The notes below the pieces were generated by a model. It saw only the letters and a list, made by a program, of their open reading frames with translations. It ran no database searches and was not told the DNA's origin. The position numbers and the translations under genes are program-made. This document shows, piece by piece, positions 1-8,997 of a stretch of DNA of 64,000 bases (within the stretch, counting starts at the first letter, position 1; every line of letters begins with the position of its first letter). The DNA comes from UBA6168 sp041752395 (GTDB taxonomy: Bacteria > Bacteroidota > Bacteroidia > Chitinophagales > Saprospiraceae): NCBI GenBank assembly GCA_041752395.1, contig JBGSWN010000024.1:8683-72682 (forward strand), given 5' to 3'.

Positions 1-568
1 TATTTATATAGTCATTAAGCTTATCAATGTCAAGATTTTCAAAACCTGCCCCATCAACTAGCTGCAATTCACGGGCATCGCTGATTTCTTTTTTCAGCTC
101 CTCTTGGCTATCTATTTTGTGTTGGCTAATTTTATGGTCACCTGTCAATATTCGTTCATAAGCAGTACTATTATAAAAGACGAATTTCCTATCCTCAGGA
201 AGTTTTTCTACGAAAACTATACATACTTTTCCATTTTCAAAATCCATTATTTCAAAGGAAGGAAAAAACTCTTCTAAACTTTGCAGCTGCCCAATCTTGT
301 CTGTAAACTGCCTTGGAAGTTCCTTAAGTTTGTTTTCGTTTCCGGCGTTATATCCTGTAAAACTGTAGCGGTTGTCTCTTTCATTGATGCCGATAACCAC
401 AATACCACCGTCAGTATTCAAAAAAGCACAAACAGTCTTGTAGAGTTCTTTCCAATCACCTGTGTTTGATAGATCTTTGAACTCTATTTTTTCTGTTTCA
501 ACATGCTCAAATCTCCCTTCATGAATGAGTGTTCCAATTTTTTGTAATAGACGGTCAATTTCCCTCAT
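1..568 (-). CDS. AlbA_2 (Schlafen-type) ATP-binding domain protein, partial
   Basis: The reading frame starts at an ATG at 568 and runs off the window edge, giving about 189 residues of the N-terminal part. Residues 29-61 carry the AlbA_2 (Schlafen AlbA) signature: EFKD at 29-32 and NTDGGIVVIGI at 51-61. Proteins with this domain are often DNA- or nucleotide-binding regulators or defence-associated ATPases; the specific role here cannot be told because the C-terminal half is missing. Its start codon lies inside the last codons of the truncated restriction gene upstream (stop at 555-557), a 14-bp overlap that suggests translational coupling. What else: a putative transcriptional regulator of the same family. 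Domain call is fairly sure; function is not. Confidence 0.75.
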   Translation of the reverse strand, partial: MREIDRLLQKIGTLIHEGRFEHVETEKIEFKDLSNTGDWKELYKTVCAFLNTDGGIVVIGINERDNRYSFTGYNAGNENKLKELPRQFTDKIGQLQSLEEFFPSFEIMDFENGKVCIVFVEKLPEDRKFVFYNSTAYERILTGDHKISQHKIDSQEELKKEISDARELQLVDGAGFENLDIDKLNDYIN

Positions 569-1583
569 GGATAGTTATTTGTTTGCAAAAGTAAAGATTT
601 GTCCGTCCCTCGTTGATGTACTGGAAGTATTTCTTGAACTGGTCGTAGAGCGGTCGGTACTCGTCCAGTTCCCGCAGGCGGTCCCAGTCGTCCACCGTCT
701 TTTTGATGAGGTTGGGCGGCAGCAGGCCCTTGTCCTCCCCAAAGAAGATGAAGAGCAGGCGGTCGAGGAGTTTTTGCGATTTTTTGAAGAGGAGGAGGTG
801 CCAGCCCCTGACATTACCCCTGACCCCTAAAGGGGAACCCACAGATTGACTTTCGTCGGAACTTTGTTCATCATGAAGTTCCGATAACTGTGCGTCCGTG
901 GGTTCCCCTTTAGGGGTCAGGGGTAAAACGTGTGGATTCCTTCTCACCAAATCCTCAAACAGCGCATGCTTAAACGCCGAATATTCCTTGTAAAATCGAT
1001 CGGTAATGTCCTTCTCCTGTGCGTCGCTCTCCTGCTTCATGCGGGCGGGCATCCCGGCGAAGAGGTAGTCGGCGGCCAGCAGCAGGTAGAGCAGCCGGAA
1101 GCGGTCGGGGGTCATTTCGAAGAGGTCGAATTCCTCGTGGTCGGTGGCATCGTCCACATAGAGCCGTAGCCGCTCGAAATTGGAGACGATGACGTAGCGG
1201 CAGTCCTTTTGGTGGCTTTTGTAGCCGAACGCCTGGTCGGTCACCTTGTCGAGGTTGACGGTTTCCGTGCCCTTGAGTTCTATCACACCCAGCACCTTTT
1301 CGCCCTGCACGATGCCGCCGTCGGCCTTCTTGGCATTGCCGACGTTCTTCAGTTCGGTGGTGAGGTTGAAGCCGGGTGAGGGGTTGAGCACATAGCCCAG
1401 CACATCCACGAAGAGTTCCCGCAGGAAGCCTTCTTGGTACTGTTCCTCCTTGCTGTTGCGGATGTTTTCCTGCTTCGCAAGACCAAGGAAATGGGCGGCG
1501 TAGCGCTCCCATGCCGCTTCGACGGTGGTTTTGTCGAGCGATTGCAGTTGCTTTTTCAGTACGGATTTCTGGAAGAGGCTCAT
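555..1583 (-). pseudogene. Type IIG restriction-modification enzyme, N-terminal fragment
   Basis: About 342 residues from ATG at 1583, chosen because residues before MSLFQKSVL are encoded by a palindromic repeat. The product matches the N-terminal nuclease region of Eco57I/type IIG restriction-methyltransferases: SKEEQYQEGFLRELF, a PD-ExK-like block (KKADGGIV, then GVIELKGTE) and the later FFGEDKGLLPPN segment. Such enzymes normally exceed 900 residues and continue into a methyltransferase; here the frame ends shortly after FKKYFQYINEGR with an unrelated tail, so the methylase and specificity parts are gone. A perfect 29-bp inverted repeat element is inserted in frame at about residues 220-257. 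It is most likely a decayed enzyme; a free nuclease fragment without methylase would be unusual. Ends overlapping the AlbA_2 gene. Confidence 0.7.
814..926. repeat. In-frame palindromic element inside type IIG gene
   Basis: Perfect 29-bp inverted repeats at 814-842 and 898-926 enclose a smaller hairpin (cggaactt / aagttccg, about 857-884). The arms share the core cctaaaggggaaccca with the element at 3401-3557. The element length keeps the host reading frame open and interrupts the conserved stretch that should run from the NPHVLPL region to LLLFKKSQ. Confidence 0.9.
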
Positions 1584-1613
1584 GGGGCGGGTGGGTAGGT
1601 GCGTGCCAAGGTG

Positions 1614-1646
1614 AGACTTTCCAAGTTTATAAAACTTGGAAAGTCT
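1614..1646. repeat. 33-bp palindrome, copy 1
   Basis: A perfect palindrome with arms agactttccaag / cttggaaagtct around an AT-rich centre. The identical 33 bp recur at 10789-10821. It lies 30 bp upstream of the type IIG start codon, so it would be in the 5' leader as a hairpin. Confidence 0.9.
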
Positions 1647-1817
1647 TGTGCTGCGATGAATGGGCGGCTTACGGGTTTCATGTATTGGATTTCTAGTGCG
1701 GCCACAAGGTATAAAAAGCTTGGGAAACAACTAGCACCCATGAGGTTTTTCCCGCATCTTTTGTCGGAGAGGGTTTCCGGTATCGGGTCGGCAGTACCAA
1801 TGGGATGGCTTCTTTCG

Positions 1818-1922
1818 CCCTCAAACGGGCTCGCAGCACCCTCAATCAGGTTTGCATCACCCTCAAATAAGTTTGCATCGCCCTCAAACAAGTTCGCATG
1901 AGCCTCAGGCGGTGTTGCAGTA
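1818..1922. repeat. 21-bp tandem minisatellite, five units
   Basis: Five successive degenerate 21-bp units begin at 1818, 1839, 1860, 1881 and 1902. Each starts with (c/g)cctca and ends with a gca-containing tail. A further partial unit (gcctcaagcggt) follows near 1950. The 21-bp unit keeps all frames open, so apparent short reading frames here are not convincing genes. The rest of 1647-2229 shows no gene; a run of A and T at 2055-2100 may be part of a promoter region for the next gene. Confidence 0.85.
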
Positions 1923-2229
1923 TAAAATTCCAGTCTTTGAGTGGCCTCAAGCGGTCACGCTTTGGCCGCATACGGGACTGCACCGCCCTCCGCTTGATTC
2001 GAAGGATTCCGGGACGCATCCGAAGCATTTCTGGGGGGGGGTTATGCATCAAATTGGCTTTTTTTAAATTTATTTCACTTTTTTTCAAAAAAAAGGAAAA
2101 CTTCCCGCAACACTGGCAAAGCGCAGGCCGTAGGCTGTTTTGTAACATTTGTTATTTTCACAGGATAAGGGTGTTACGCAAATATTTTTAGCTAATATTT
2201 TTAAACAACCCATCAAAATTTCATATCCT

Positions 2230-3396
2230 ATGGCAAAGAAAACCGTTTCCGCAACGCCAGCCGTCACACCTGCCGTTCCGAAGAAAACAAATCAAGCATT
2301 CCCCACCCTGCCCTGTGCCCTCGTGTATTTTTGGGCCTTTGCATTGAAGGCATGGGAGAACTGCAAGGCCAGGCTGCCGAGGTTTGAGGCAGAAGGTGGC
2401 CCCCGTTACAGCAAAGAATTTGTGGACGGACAAATCGCCTATATCAAGGAAATAAAGGCATTGCCGAACGACCGGGCGAGGAGAGCGCCTTCGAGGTCGG
2501 AGCGGTTGGCACTGATGGCGGCCCGGCAGGCGGTGTCGGACTTGGCCAGCCGCCTCAACAAGGCCATTGAATATACTTGGAAAGACCCGCTCTTGGTGGA
2601 GGTGCAGCGCAGTGCTGCCGGGCTGGTCACTTTCGGGGAGGCGACGGTGGCGGACTGGGAAGCAGTGGCCAGCTTCATCGAGTCGGCCAATACCTTCCTC
2701 CCTGCCAACCTCGAACGGATGGTGCAGGCGGGTGCCATGAACGCCGAGTTTCCGGGCAAATTCGAGTCGGTGGGTGCCGCTTTTGATACGATATGGACCT
2801 CCCTGCAAGCGAAGCGGCAATCGGCCAAGAGCGGCACGAAGGAGGTGGCGGCGGGTATCGTCAAAATCCAGGAGGAGCTGAACCCAATGCTCAGCGATGC
2901 GCTGGATTTTTTCAAATACGAACCCGCACTGAAGGAACTTTTTGTGCAGGAGACGCTCCTCAAGGAAGTCCGCAACGGCCATCCGGCCACGGTGTCCGGC
3001 GGTACGACGCTGCCAGCGACCAACCCCGATGTGAAGAAGGGCAAGCCCCTGGCGGGCATTCTGGTGGAGGTGCTGGACGAGCCCGGCAAATCGGCCACGA
3101 CCAATAAGCATGGCCGCTATAAAATTCAACTGGCGGGCGGTGTGTTCACGCTGCGCTTCAGCGGCGAGGGCCTCGTACCCGTCGAGCGGCAAGTGACGCT
3201 GGACCCCGGCAAGGGCCGCTACTTGGACATGGTGCTGGAACCTGCCCCCGTGGAGATTGCTCCCACGGCAACCAAGGAGGCCACTCCCCCACCCGCTTCT
3301 GTAAACGAGGAATTTGCAAATGCCATGAAGGAGGTGACGGCCTTGCCTACTAGCAACGGGGTGGCTGCTTTGCAGAATGGACATGCGGTGGCTTAG
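2230..3396 (+). CDS. Unknown protein with carboxypeptidase-regulatory-like domain
   Basis: 388 residues from ATG at 2230; an upstream in-frame ATG at 2149 would add residues with no domain character. There is no signal peptide. Residues about 20-260 look mostly helical and match no family that I recognise. Residues about 271-336 (KPLAGILVEVLDEPGK, then NKHGRYKIQLAGG) resemble a CarboxypepD_reg/transthyretin-like beta fold, which in Bacteroidota usually sits at the start of outer-membrane or surface proteins. Finding it at the C-terminal end of a protein without a signal peptide is odd. A Pro/Ala-rich tail follows. It is followed directly by a palindromic element and a terminator. The function is unknown. 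Confidence 0.75.
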   Translation: MAKKTVSATPAVTPAVPKKTNQAFPTLPCALVYFWAFALKAWENCKARLPRFEAEGGPRYSKEFVDGQIAYIKEIKALPNDRARRAPSRSERLALMAARQAVSDLASRLNKAIEYTWKDPLLVEVQRSAAGLVTFGEATVADWEAVASFIESANTFLPANLERMVQAGAMNAEFPGKFESVGAAFDTIWTSLQAKRQSAKSGTKEVAAGIVKIQEELNPMLSDALDFFKYEPALKELFVQETLLKEVRNGHPATVSGGTTLPATNPDVKKGKPLAGILVEVLDEPGKSATTNKHGRYKIQLAGGVFTLRFSGEGLVPVERQVTLDPGKGRYLDMVLEPAPVEIAPTATKEATPPPASVNEEFANAMKEVTALPTSNGVAALQNGHAVA

Positions 3397-3400
3397 GGTG

Positions 3401-3557
3401 CAGCCCCTGACCCCCCGAGGTATCGGGGCAAGCCCTAAAGGGGAACCCACGGACGCATGCGATTAGGGACTCCATTCTATGTTAAAAATAGCCTAACACT
3501 TCCCCATTTAGGTTCCCCTTTAGCGCTTGCCCCGATACCTCGGGGGGTCAGGGGCTG
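3401..3557. repeat. Palindromic element with 47-bp arms
   Basis: Arms at 3401-3447 and 3511-3557 are inverted copies with one mismatch. They contain gcccctgacc, a gaggtatcgg segment and the ctaaaggggaaccc core that also occurs at 814-926. A relative with a different flank is at 7778-7843. It lies 5 bp after a stop codon and could act as a strong hairpin. Confidence 0.9.
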
Positions 3558-3570
3558 TGTCATCACGAAA

Positions 3571-3608
3571 AAGCCGCCGGACTGGGTTCAGTTCGGCGGC
3601 TTTTGTTT
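3571..3608 (+). terminator. Rho-independent terminator
   Basis: Stem aagccgccg (3571-3579) pairs with cggcggctt (3594-3602) and is followed by a T-rich run. It would end transcription of the gene at 2230-3396. Confidence 0.75.
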
Positions 3609-3639
3609 TAGGTAATGGGGGCACAGTATCACAAGTAAT

Positions 3640-3726
3640 TCTCCCGCAGATAACGCAAATTTTCGCAGATGACTTCCCATGCATTTCCAAAGGAAAATCT
3701 GCGAAAGTCAGCGTTATCTGTGGGAG
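3640..3726. repeat. Inverted repeat, 17-bp arms
   Basis: Arms tctcccgcagataacgc (3640-3656) and gcgttatctgtgggaga (3710-3726), with an inner pair ttcgcagat / atctgcgaa. This is one of several unrelated palindromic repeat types in the window. No convincing gene was seen between 3608 and 4031. A possible -7 element (TAGCTTTG, 3895-3902) lies 130 bp before the next gene. Confidence 0.85.
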
Positions 3727-4031
3727 ACAGATGCCTCAGGAAAACAAAACGGCAACAGCCGGAGTGAGTACCAAGGCCACAAATACTGGTTTTGATGCAA
3801 AAGAACGCCTTCAAAATTGCTCATTTGTAGCATTGCAAGTAACTTCGAGTTACCTCCTAACTCGGCACAAAAGCACATTCTGATTGAAATTTTGTAGCTT
3901 TGCTCAGAGCCTCTGCCCGATATTTAGCCACACCCATCGAAATCGGATGCTTGACCGCTCCGCTTTTGGCAGATTCGATGGTGAACTAGGCAAGGAATTT
4001 TAAATTTCAACCATCCAAACCAAATAGCTTT

Positions 4032-5669
4032 ATGAAAAACTTTATACCCATTGTACTATTCCTGGCCCTTGCCGCACAGGCATTTGCCCAAATCCATCCT
4101 CACCATTCCCAAGCGCTGAAGCAGTACCACAGCCTGCTCGGCAAAGCCATCGGGCATGATGCGGACTTGCCTGCTGTTGATTCAACGGAATTCCTGCCGC
4201 CCTTCAATCAGCAGACCTATCATTTGACGGATTCCATATACTATTATTATTACGATTCTTCGGTGTGGGACTTAACCAGCAAGCGGTATTTGGAGAATGA
4301 CTGCAATTTGGGCCAGCGCCTTGTTTCAACCTTATATACGGACTTCCAGGATATTGACTCGTTCGAGTTGAGTGAACGGGATGAAATGGAGTATTACCCG
4401 GATGGAGGCCTCAAATTGCGTAAGCACTTGGAATACTTCAACAATGGCTGGATTACTACTGGTTATGATTACTATTCAGAGGATGAGCATCCAACGGAAA
4501 GTTGGCACAAGACTTATGACCCTGTCAATGACTTATTTACCGATGGCACTCGTGCTACTAGCACCTATGAAGGCCAACAATATCCAACGGTTATCCTAAA
4601 CTATAATTGGGATATGCTCAGCCAAACTTGGATGCCAACCGAGCGCTTCACCAATACTTTTACGAATGACCTCATAACGCAGGATTTGTATGAAGCATAC
4701 AATGCTGGCACTTGGGAATTAGCGGTTAAAAACGAGTACGATTATTTTCCCAATAATCAATACAAGGAAATACGCCTATATATTTATGTTGGAGGGGTTT
4801 GGGAAGATGTAGCTCGGTACACCTGTACCCTCGACGGCAACGGAGACACCGTTTTGGAATTGACAGCGTACATCGATTCAAGCAGTGGTCAATTTTTGCC
4901 TACCTACCGCCAGTTGAACACCTATGTTTCCCACCGCCCAATCGAACAATTGGGCGAATCATACAATAACGGTGATTGGATAAAAAGCTCTAAAAATACC
5001 TTCAGCTACCATCTAAATGGCAATAAGCATGAAGCGTCAGTATCGGAATGGAATGAAGTCGGGCAATTATGGGTGGAAACTTATTATCAGAAGTTTAACG
5101 AAGATGGAAAAATCCTTTTAAGGGAAAGCCATATAGGTTATGACCCTGTAACCAATACATACTATGGTGCTTCTCGATTTATTTATACCTACAATGCCGC
5201 TGGGTCTATATTAGAAGCAAAGGTTGAACATCTGGAACACAATACCTTAGATACTTACCTTCCCAATACCATCACAAACTACGAGTATGATAACGACGGT
5301 GCCTTTTTGGAGTCCATCCATCAATATTGGAGCTTCGAAGATTCGGTGTTCGAACTCGATCGAAAAACGCATAGTTACAACACCGGTTGTGCCTTCTCAG
5401 CCACCACCACCCCTCAGGAGGAAAATAAAGGCTGCCAGTTCGCCAACCCTATACATCCCGGTCAGGCCATCCAATGCACGGGGCTGAAGGAGGGCGCTGC
5501 TTCCATACTGGAGCTTTATGACCTTGCCGGAAGGCTTGTGCATGAGCAGGCCTTTTCCCCGATTAGCAGCTTTGACCCCATCCGACCTTTGCCTACTGGG
5601 CTATACTTGCTTTACATCTACGATGACATGGGCTGGCGCTACCGCTCAAAAGTACTGGTTTTGGATTGA
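4032..5669 (+). CDS. Secreted protein with T9SS type A sorting domain
   Basis: 545 residues. An N-terminal signal peptide (MKNFIPIVLFLALAAQAFAQ) is followed by a body of repeated short segments rich in aromatic residues with recurring YDYY-, NTFTND- and TYNAAGS-like strands. These look like beta-hairpin repeats related in style to YD/RHS-type repeats, but I do not recognise a named family. From about residue 470 the sequence fits a T9SS C-terminal sorting domain: NPIHPGQAI, ILELYDLAGRLV, LPTGLYLLYIYD and a final RSKVLVLD. The protein should cross the outer membrane through the T9SS and be released or attached to the surface. The substrate or partner is unknown. Confidence 0.8.
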   Translation: MKNFIPIVLFLALAAQAFAQIHPHHSQALKQYHSLLGKAIGHDADLPAVDSTEFLPPFNQQTYHLTDSIYYYYYDSSVWDLTSKRYLENDCNLGQRLVSTLYTDFQDIDSFELSERDEMEYYPDGGLKLRKHLEYFNNGWITTGYDYYSEDEHPTESWHKTYDPVNDLFTDGTRATSTYEGQQYPTVILNYNWDMLSQTWMPTERFTNTFTNDLITQDLYEAYNAGTWELAVKNEYDYFPNNQYKEIRLYIYVGGVWEDVARYTCTLDGNGDTVLELTAYIDSSSGQFLPTYRQLNTYVSHRPIEQLGESYNNGDWIKSSKNTFSYHLNGNKHEASVSEWNEVGQLWVETYYQKFNEDGKILLRESHIGYDPVTNTYYGASRFIYTYNAAGSILEAKVEHLEHNTLDTYLPNTITNYEYDNDGAFLESIHQYWSFEDSVFELDRKTHSYNTGCAFSATTTPQEENKGCQFANPIHPGQAIQCTGLKEGAASILELYDLAGRLVHEQAFSPISSFDPIRPLPTGLYLLYIYDDMGWRYRSKVLVLD

Positions 5670-5819
5670 TGTAAATTCTCGTTAAAAACATCAAATCATA
5701 ACATCTAACTTGCTCCGACTATTGTAAACATTGGGCTTTGGCACCAGCTTCACGCTGCCTGCTAGTGGAGAAATCAAGGTTGACCCACCCATTTTCAATT
5801 GTCCATTTTCAATTATCAA

Positions 5820-7484
5820 TTATCCCTCCCAAATCACCTTTCCTGCCACCCCGTACCAATCATGTACCTGCTTCGCAAAGGTCTTTTCCACTTGGAGGCG
5901 CTTGATTTTCATGGAAGGCGTCATCAGGTTGTTCTCCACTGTCCACGGGGATTTCATGACCACCAGTTTTTGCACCCGCTCGTAAGGTTTCAGCTTGGGG
6001 TTCAGGGCATTGAGGGTTTCCGTCAAATGTGCTTCGATGGCCTCCCGGCTCTCCTTGGCCGCCAGTTCCGACAGCACCACCAGCCCCACCGGCTGCGGCA
6101 GCCCCTCCCCTACCACGCAGATTTGCTCGATGAAAACATCCGTTGCGAAGCCCATTTCTATCTGCGCTGGCGCCACGTATTCGCCCTTGCTCGTCTTGTA
6201 CATTTCCTTCACCCGCCCCGTGATTTTCAGGTAGCCGTCGGCGTCCATCTCGCCCACGTCGCCGGAGTGCAGCCAGCCGAAACTATCAATCGTGGCGGCG
6301 GTCATTTCCGGCTCGTTGTAGTAGCCGCTGGTGTTTGCGGCGGACTTGGTGCAGATTTCCCCGGTTTCGGGCAGTATCTTGATTTGCGTGCCGGACGTCG
6401 CCTTGCCCACTTTGCCGGGCCGCACGTCATAGCGGGGGGTGACGGTCACGATGGCGGTGTTCTCCGTCATGCCATACGCCTCCTGAATCACGATGCCCAG
6501 CCGCTCGTACCAGGCCAGCAGGCTGACGGGCATTGGCGCAGCCGCCACGAGGAACACCTGCACGGCGTCGAGGCCCAGCGTTTTGATGATTTTGCGCCGG
6601 ATGAGGTTGTTGATGATGGGTATTTTCAGCAGCAGGTTCAAGCGGCTTTCCGGCATTTTGGATAAAACGCCCTGCTGGAACTTCGCATAAATCCTCGGCA
6701 CGCCGCCGAAATGCGTGGGGCGGGTAGCAGCCAGGTTTTTGGCAAAAGTATCCAGTCGCTCCGCAAAATAGACAGTGGCGCCCACGGCATACACCACGTT
6801 CACCAGCACGCCCCGCTCGGCGATATGGCAAAGCGGCAGGTAGGAGATGACCCGTGGGTCTTGCACGTCCAAGCGCAGGTATTCCCGGGAGCTGTAGAGC
6901 ATGTTGGACATGTTTCCGAAGCTAATCATCACGCCCTTGGGGTTGCCGGTGGTGCCGGAAGTGTAGATGACGGTCATCAGGTCGTCGGGACTGGGCACAG
7001 GCGAGGTGGAAAGCGGCGGCTGGCTGTCCATGATGTCGGCCCATTGCACATGCGCCGGGTCGGGGTTGTAGGTCGGGAAAGCGATGCATTTCACGCCTTT
7101 GGGAACGCCGGATTTCATGCTGGCCCATTCGTCGAGCTTGCCCACCAGCAGCACTTTGCAGCCGCTGTGCTTCATCACGAAGTGGAGCTGCTCGCCTGTC
7201 AGCGTCGGGAAAAACGGCACGGAGACATGCCCCGACATCATGATGGCGAGGTCGGCGATGAACCATTCAGCGCAGTTCTTCGACACGAGGCCGATATGGC
7301 TGTGCGGCGGCAGGTCGAGGGAGAGCAGGTAGGCGGCGAGGCGGCGGGCCTGTTCACCCGTTTCCAGCCAGGTGTAGTCCTTCCATTGGTCACCAAAAGG
7401 CTGCTTGAGGAAGACCTTGTGCGGTGTGGTTCTTTCCCAGTGGTAAAAATGCTCGATGAGCGGTGTGTCGGCAGTAAGTTTCAT
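5820..7484 (-). CDS. Long-chain acyl-CoA synthetase (AMP-forming)
   Basis: 554 residues. Fatty acid + ATP + CoA gives acyl-CoA, AMP and PPi, in the cytoplasm or at the inner membrane face. It has the AMP-binding P-loop motif YTSGTTGNPKG at about 171-181, the YGMTEN adenylate motif near 336, and the hinge region GWLHSGDVGEMDADGY...KITGRVKE at about 400-424. Length and architecture agree with the FadD-like/long-chain branch (with a C-terminal lid domain) rather than acetyl-CoA synthetase. It is a monocistronic gene facing the mscS-type gene across a 700-bp repeat-rich gap. Substrate chain length cannot be read from sequence. Confidence 0.9.
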   Translation of the reverse strand: MKLTADTPLIEHFYHWERTTPHKVFLKQPFGDQWKDYTWLETGEQARRLAAYLLSLDLPPHSHIGLVSKNCAEWFIADLAIMMSGHVSVPFFPTLTGEQLHFVMKHSGCKVLLVGKLDEWASMKSGVPKGVKCIAFPTYNPDPAHVQWADIMDSQPPLSTSPVPSPDDLMTVIYTSGTTGNPKGVMISFGNMSNMLYSSREYLRLDVQDPRVISYLPLCHIAERGVLVNVVYAVGATVYFAERLDTFAKNLAATRPTHFGGVPRIYAKFQQGVLSKMPESRLNLLLKIPIINNLIRRKIIKTLGLDAVQVFLVAAAPMPVSLLAWYERLGIVIQEAYGMTENTAIVTVTPRYDVRPGKVGKATSGTQIKILPETGEICTKSAANTSGYYNEPEMTAATIDSFGWLHSGDVGEMDADGYLKITGRVKEMYKTSKGEYVAPAQIEMGFATDVFIEQICVVGEGLPQPVGLVVLSELAAKESREAIEAHLTETLNALNPKLKPYERVQKLVVMKSPWTVENNLMTPSMKIKRLQVEKTFAKQVHDWYGVAGKVIWEG

Positions 7485-7698
7485 GCTATTAATTTTTCGA
7501 CAAGGTAGTTAGGAGGGGGAATTTCGGAACGTTTTTTTGGTTTTTTTTAGGCAAAAAAGGAAGTTGTTCTTGGTGTTCCAATCCTGTATGATTAGGTTTT
7601 GGATTGAACAATATGGCTTTTATTTCATTTAATATGGTATGGAACACCTAGTAAAACCTATTGTTTTTTAGCCAAGACTAGGCGGTAACTTAAAGATT

Positions 7699-8140
7699 AA
7701 TGTCGTCAATTTAGCGGGAATCGACTGTTGTTGCTTGCCCATCCAGCCCCCCACCCCCCGAAATGTCGGGGCAGGCTCTAAAGGGGAGCATCCCGTGGAA
7801 TACCGAAACCTCGGAAAAAATAGCACGGGATGCTCCCCTTTAGGGCAATGTCATTAACTTAAGACCCTGAAAGGGTAGAACATGAATAGCCCTCCCGACA
7901 ATATGTCGGGAAAATCCGGGGAATTTGGGAAATGAAAGGAGTAGCAACCCTAGAGGGGTTGAATATCATAACTCGTTGACATTCAACCCCTCCGGGGTTT
8001 TGACAATTTTTTCTCAACCTTCCCCGGATTTTCCCGACATATTGTCGGGAGGGCTATTCAAATTTAACCACTCCGTGGTCTTAAAAACCTAGTGTTAATG
8101 ACATTGCCCTTTTGTCAATTCCTGCTAAATTGACGACATT
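7699..8140. repeat. Nested palindromic element complex
   Basis: Several inverted repeats sit inside one another. The outer 23-bp arms are 7699-7721 and 8118-8140 (one mismatch). Inside are a 20-bp pair at 7778-7797 and 7824-7843, then gggcaatgtcattaac / gttaatgacattgccc (7843-7858 / 8093-8108). Within those is a perfect 40-bp pair at 7884-7923 and 8020-8059, and an inner 19-bp pair at 7946-7964 and 7981-7999 (two mismatches). A still wider pair, ttaggaggg near 7512 and cctcctaa near 8148, may enclose all of it. No gene was seen between 7485 and 8191. Confidence 0.9.
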
Positions 8141-8191
8141 TAAATTTCCTCCTAACTTCTGCCAACACATAAATAATCATAACACCTTTTC

Positions 8192-8986
8192 ATGATTGAC
8201 CTTTCGAATATTATTGCCGTTTACGGCCCCAAACTATTATTGGCACTCCTTATTCTCGTGTTGGGTGGCCTTGCCATCAACCTCATCCTTCGAGGCATCA
8301 AAAAAGCAATGGAGCGTTCCGAAGTGGACGCCAACCTTCGCCCCTTTCTTTTTACCCTGATAAAAGTGATGCTGCGCATTTTGGTGGTGCTGGCCGCCCT
8401 CGGTACGATGGGCGTAGAAATGACCTCCTTCATCGCCATTCTGGGTTCGGCGGGCTTGGCCATTGGCTTGGCACTGAGCGGCACTTTGCAGAATTTTGCG
8501 GGTGGGGTGCTTATCCTGCTGTTCAAGCCTTTCAAGGTTGGCGACTTCATCAAGGCCCAGGGTTTTCAGGGTACGGTAAAGGAAATCCAAATCTTCAACA
8601 CCATCATGGTCACGCTGGACAACCACGAGGTCATCATCCCCAATGGCGGTCTCTCGACGGATACGCTGGAAAACTACTCCAAACAGGAAAAACGCCGCAT
8701 CGTCTGGACTTTTGGCATTGGCTACGGCGACAGTGTGCAGCAGGCAAGGGAGGTGCTGACGGGGGTATTGGCCACCAATCCGCTTATCTTGACCGAAGAG
8801 CCGCCCTTTATCCAAGTGGCTGAACTTGGCGACAATTCCGTGAACCTGACGGTGCGGGTCTGGGTGCTAATGGACGATTACTGGCCTGTCTTTTTCGACA
8901 TCAACGAAAAGGTGTACAACGCCTTCAACAAGGCCGGACTTAATATTCCGTTCCCGCAGATGGATGTGCATTTGCACCGGAATTAG
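8192..8986 (+). CDS. MscS-family mechanosensitive channel
   Basis: 264 residues, close to the length of small-conductance MscS. It has three predicted membrane helices at about 12-35, 55-78 and 82-108. The third is the Gly/Ala-rich pore helix (GSAGLAIGLALSGTLQNFAGG), followed by the conserved LLFKPFKVGD entry to the beta domain and the C-terminal mixed domain. It releases osmolytes from the cytoplasm when membrane tension rises after osmotic downshock. It is convergent with the ion-channel gene (11 bp apart) with no obvious terminator between them. The family assignment is firm. Confidence 0.92.
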   Translation: MIDLSNIIAVYGPKLLLALLILVLGGLAINLILRGIKKAMERSEVDANLRPFLFTLIKVMLRILVVLAALGTMGVEMTSFIAILGSAGLAIGLALSGTLQNFAGGVLILLFKPFKVGDFIKAQGFQGTVKEIQIFNTIMVTLDNHEVIIPNGGLSTDTLENYSKQEKRRIVWTFGIGYGDSVQQAREVLTGVLATNPLILTEEPPFIQVAELGDNSVNLTVRVWVLMDDYWPVFFDINEKVYNAFNKAGLNIPFPQMDVHLHRN

Positions 8987-8997
8987 TAGCGTTTCCG

